IMG/VR virus record: IMGVR_UViG_3300028581_002068
Span: 1 to 25,382 of that record
Strand: one strand, 5' to 3'
Source of the DNA: a virus
Length of the DNA: 25,382 nt
Part shown: one piece after another, positions 23,639 through 25,382 of the stretch
How positions within the stretch are numbered: the stretch's first letter is position 1
Layout: the number at the start of each line of letters is the position of its first letter
The notes under the pieces: generated by a model
Told to the model about the DNA's origin: nothing
The model's database searches: none
What the model saw: only the letters and a program-made list of their open reading frames with translations
Program-made: the position numbers and the translations under genes

Positions 23639-24443
23639 CTATCACCTCCAAGTGTCGCTTGCACATGGCATGAAAGTCCAGTCCCTGCCAACTCATGGTT
23701 TTCAATTTGCCTTCTGCATTGGTGTATTCAATTTCGTAACTGTCTGGTTCAACGCAAGTCAGCTTATGCTCGGGTAGTACATTGAGCATGGGACGAAATA
23801 TAGTATGCACCGATTGTTCAGCACCGGCCACTAGGCCCAAGGCAATGCTCAGCGCATAGTCATTGCGATAGTTGCTTTGGTGTATGCCATACAAGTCTCG
23901 ATAGTGTTGCCAGTTGGCTCGTATCATTTGCATGCTATCAAATATGTATTGGCTGACATTGCCACGACGGAACATCATCACAGTGGCCCACCACATGGGC
24001 ATTCGGTACTCACCAAATGTTTCAAGATTGGTCATGCTGCTGGGTTCGAATGCATCTCTAAAGGCTGCGAACTGTTGCGGTAGTTTCAATACATCCAACA
24101 AGGAATTGCTGGCCACAACATAGTCAGCGTCCAGTACCAGAGTTTGATCAAAAGGTGACAGTTCATAAGCATTGATGCGTCCAGCATTGTGCCAGGTCAC
24201 GTTGGCGTTGTAATCCGCAAAGTGTCTTGAGCCACCAGTATCCGGTGCTGTGACGATGATGTGGTCAAATGTATACTTTGCTGCCTCTTCAGGTGCATCT
24301 GTTACTACAGCCACAGGCAAGTTCAAGTGGCGACGAATGTTCTTTGCCGACCATGCTGCCATGGAGATGTAATCTGTGGCTTCATTGTTGAAGGCAAAGA
24401 TCACAACACCTTGACTCAACGTTTTTGGTTTAGTTCGTCCCAT
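23625..24443 (-). CDS. Putative GT-A/GT8-like glycosyltransferase with DAD motif
   Basis: I choose the ATG at 24443 (MGRTKPKTLS), preceded by GGAAAG, giving 272 residues and a 28-base overlap with the first gene of the string; an ATG four codons upstream is an alternative. GVVIFAFNNEATDY opens a Rossmann-like strand, VAVVTDAP follows, and LVLDADYVV (DxD at 105-107) is the metal/sugar-nucleotide site. WWATVMMFRRG and a helical NWQHYRDLYG region fill the acceptor half. It is paralogous to the next gene. Enzymes with this layout use nucleotide-hexoses; the specific sugar is unknown. Confidence 0.78.
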   Translation of the reverse strand: MGRTKPKTLSQGVVIFAFNNEATDYISMAAWSAKNIRRHLNLPVAVVTDAPEEAAKYTFDHIIVTAPDTGGSRHFADYNANVTWHNAGRINAYELSPFDQTLVLDADYVVASNSLLDVLKLPQQFAAFRDAFEPSSMTNLETFGEYRMPMWWATVMMFRRGNVSQYIFDSMQMIRANWQHYRDLYGIHQSNYRNDYALSIALGLVAGAEQSVHTIFRPMLNVLPEHKLTCVEPDSYEIEYTNAEGKLKTMSWQGLDFHAMCKRHLEVIVAAS

Positions 24444-24724
24444 TCTACTTTCCATGCGTTCATTTGTTCTTGCCAACGTTCGTGTGCTCGAGCAAACAAG
24501 TCTGTTACTGTAATTTTAACAGGGGTTTCATACAAGTCTAGTATCACAACATCCTTGTCTTGTGCGCAAGCCAACAGTGTGGTCAACAGGTCGGGACCGG
24601 CACGCCACATTCCACCCCCATAGGCAAACACCATTTTGGCTTCATATTTCTCTTTTAGCACCCGACGGGCGGCTGCATGATCAAATCGAGCTCGTGCGTG
24701 AGCAACTAGGGCATCAGTATTCAT
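24416..24724 (-). CDS. Small conserved-looking phage protein, first gene of the minus-strand string
   Basis: The protein has 102 residues. It is helical and charged, starting MNTDALVAHARARFDHAAAR, with a KMVFAYGGGMWRAGPDLL centre and an EMNAWKVEWDE-like end (QEQMNAWKVEWDELNQKR). I associate such proteins with marine T4-like phages but know no function. It is the first gene after the hairpin at 24758-24773 and probably the 5' gene of the transcript. No clear Shine-Dalgarno sequence precedes the ATG. Confidence 0.8.
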   Translation of the reverse strand: MNTDALVAHARARFDHAAARRVLKEKYEAKMVFAYGGGMWRAGPDLLTTLLACAQDKDVVILDLYETPVKITVTDLFARAHERWQEQMNAWKVEWDELNQKR

Positions 24725-24778
24725 AATGCATTGTACAGGAAAAACAGGGAAAAGTCTAGGGGCTGTTGCCCCTTTTGG
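24725..24778 (-). other. Only intergenic gap of note in the window (54 bases)
   Basis: The gap separates the structural gene from the biosynthetic string. It contains the hairpin listed separately. Nearer the next start, the minus strand reads TACAAT (24735-24730), which resembles a bacterial -10 box, but no convincing -35 box lies at the right distance, and transcription from it would begin at about the start codon. A promoter here is expected from the layout but is not demonstrated by the sequence. Confidence 0.5.
24758..24773 (-). terminator. Likely intrinsic terminator after the structural gene
   Basis: The minus strand reads AGGGGC-AACA-GCCCCT, a perfect six-pair stem with a four-base loop, beginning six bases after the TAA of the structural gene. 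It is followed by TAGACTTTT, an imperfect U-tract. The opposite strand has a cleaner run of T directly after the stem (GCCCCTTTT), so it could also work in the other direction, though no plus-strand gene runs into it here. Confidence 0.7.
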
Positions 24779-25382
24779 TTAGACTGTGGTGGCTGCTACT
24801 GCGGGTGTGCCCCATGACGCAGAGAGGTAAGTGGTGCTTGGTGGGAAGTATGTCACAATGGTACAGGGTGCTGTGCCCGGAGTGGCACCTGAGGCTGCGG
24901 TACCACCGGTAATTGGATCAGTACCACCCACAGGTGGTGTGTTGGAGTCACTGGCTGACCACAGTGTGGTAATGGTCAACACAGTGCTGGCTGCATTAAG
25001 ACTCAAACTGTGTTGTATAAAATTGGCAGTGTATGGCGCTGTATCTGCAAACTGTTTGTAAACAATGACTGCTGCTCCGCCGGGTGTGAGATCGAAAAAG
25101 CCTGTGGTAGTGGTCAAGGTGGTGGGTGTGCCTGTGCCGCCAATCTTGGTGGTGCCGGTGTAGACCTGACCAGCGATGGTTTGGCTGTAGGCACCGCCAG
25201 TGATAAAAATGTCGCCGCACAAGGTGGTAGCCAGATCATTCCATTCAGGATCACCAGTGAGTCCGGTACTGGATTTGGCCACATCAATTTTGATTCTGCC
25301 GCCAGCGTTGAAAAAATATCTAGCCGCGTTAGCTGATGCAAAAGTCACCGTATTGGTGAATGTGATGGTCCATGCACCGCCG
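24779..25382 (-). CDS. Phage virion structural / tail-fibre-like protein, C-terminal part (5' end beyond the right edge)
   Basis: The frame is open from the right edge to the TAA at 24779; 200 residues are visible and the N-terminus is missing. The sequence is rich in Gly, Thr, Ala and Ser with short alternating beta-type strands and almost no charge. The segment TFTNTVTFASANAARYFFNAGGRI is the best clue: I recall similar Ala-Arg-Tyr-Phe-Phe-Asn-Gly-Gly stretches in tail-associated structural proteins of T4-like and other tailed phages. Long Gly/Thr/Pro-rich low-complexity stretches near the end fit an extended fibre or decoration protein. It marks the edge of a virion module next to the sugar gene string and may be one of its targets, which is inference. 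Confidence 0.75.
   Translation of the reverse strand, partial: GGAWTITFTNTVTFASANAARYFFNAGGRIKIDVAKSSTGLTGDPEWNDLATTLCGDIFITGGAYSQTIAGQVYTGTTKIGGTGTPTTLTTTTGFFDLTPGGAAVIVYKQFADTAPYTANFIQHSLSLNAASTVLTITTLWSASDSNTPPVGGTDPITGGTAASGATPGTAPCTIVTYFPPSTTYLSASWGTPAVAATTV

Noticed and set aside
24725-24757. Promoter at TACAAT before the first gene of the string
   Set aside because: No -35 partner is seen and the implied start site falls at about the ATG. Promoter expected here but not supported by this motif.

Overview
The window is most likely part of the genome of an uncultivated tailed phage, probably a large T4-like myovirus of an aquatic bacterium. This rests on several signs: a Gly/Thr/Ala-rich virion-type protein cut by the right edge, very dense coding with 1-47 base overlaps, several small genes of a kind I associate with marine T4-like phages, and no cellular housekeeping gene. 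The phage assignment is inference, because no terminase, portal, major capsid or polymerase gene is visible. No tRNA, rRNA, CRISPR array or insertion sequence was found, and no gene-free stretch reaches 300 bases. The largest gap is 54 bases, at 24725-24778.

Layout. (1) 1-1533, minus strand: a gene running off the left edge that encodes at least six copies of an approximately 66-residue repeat. (2) 1532-4878, plus strand: three overlapping genes, two paralogous putative glycosyltransferases and a glycine-amidinotransferase-like enzyme. The plus operon and the repeat gene start back to back on the same CATG. (3) 4869-24724, minus strand: an unbroken string of 23 genes with no gap above 9 bases. 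Read in transcription order it holds a small conserved protein, two DxD-type glycosyltransferases, a chimeric nucleotidyltransferase fragment, a third DxD glycosyltransferase, a 2OG-Fe(II) oxygenase-like protein, a PglD-like acyltransferase, a short DegT-type aminotransferase, two putative glycosyltransferase/radical SAM gene pairs, two more radical SAM enzymes, another putative glycosyltransferase, an SGNH-hydrolase-like protein, a GDP-mannose 3,5-epimerase-like enzyme, a fifth radical SAM enzyme, an unknown protein, a 33-residue basic peptide, a NodU/CmcH-type carbamoyltransferase, an FkbM methyltransferase and a DUF6356-like small protein. (4) 24758-24773: a terminator-like hairpin just after the structural gene (24779-25382), separating the virion module from the biosynthetic string.

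How the genes could work together (inference): the content is that of a glycan or small-molecule tailoring cluster. It can make or alter a nucleotide sugar (epimerase, aminotransferase, acyltransferase), transfer sugars (up to eight glycosyltransferase-like proteins) and decorate them (carbamoyl, methyl, amidino, acyl and hydroxyl chemistry, with removal by the SGNH protein). Five radical SAM enzymes, each with extra N-terminal cysteines, are interleaved with a five-member glycosyltransferase-like family. That combination is the most likely candidate for an undescribed system. The product could be a virion-surface glycan, a modified host surface polysaccharide or a modified peptide or protein; the sequence alone does not decide.
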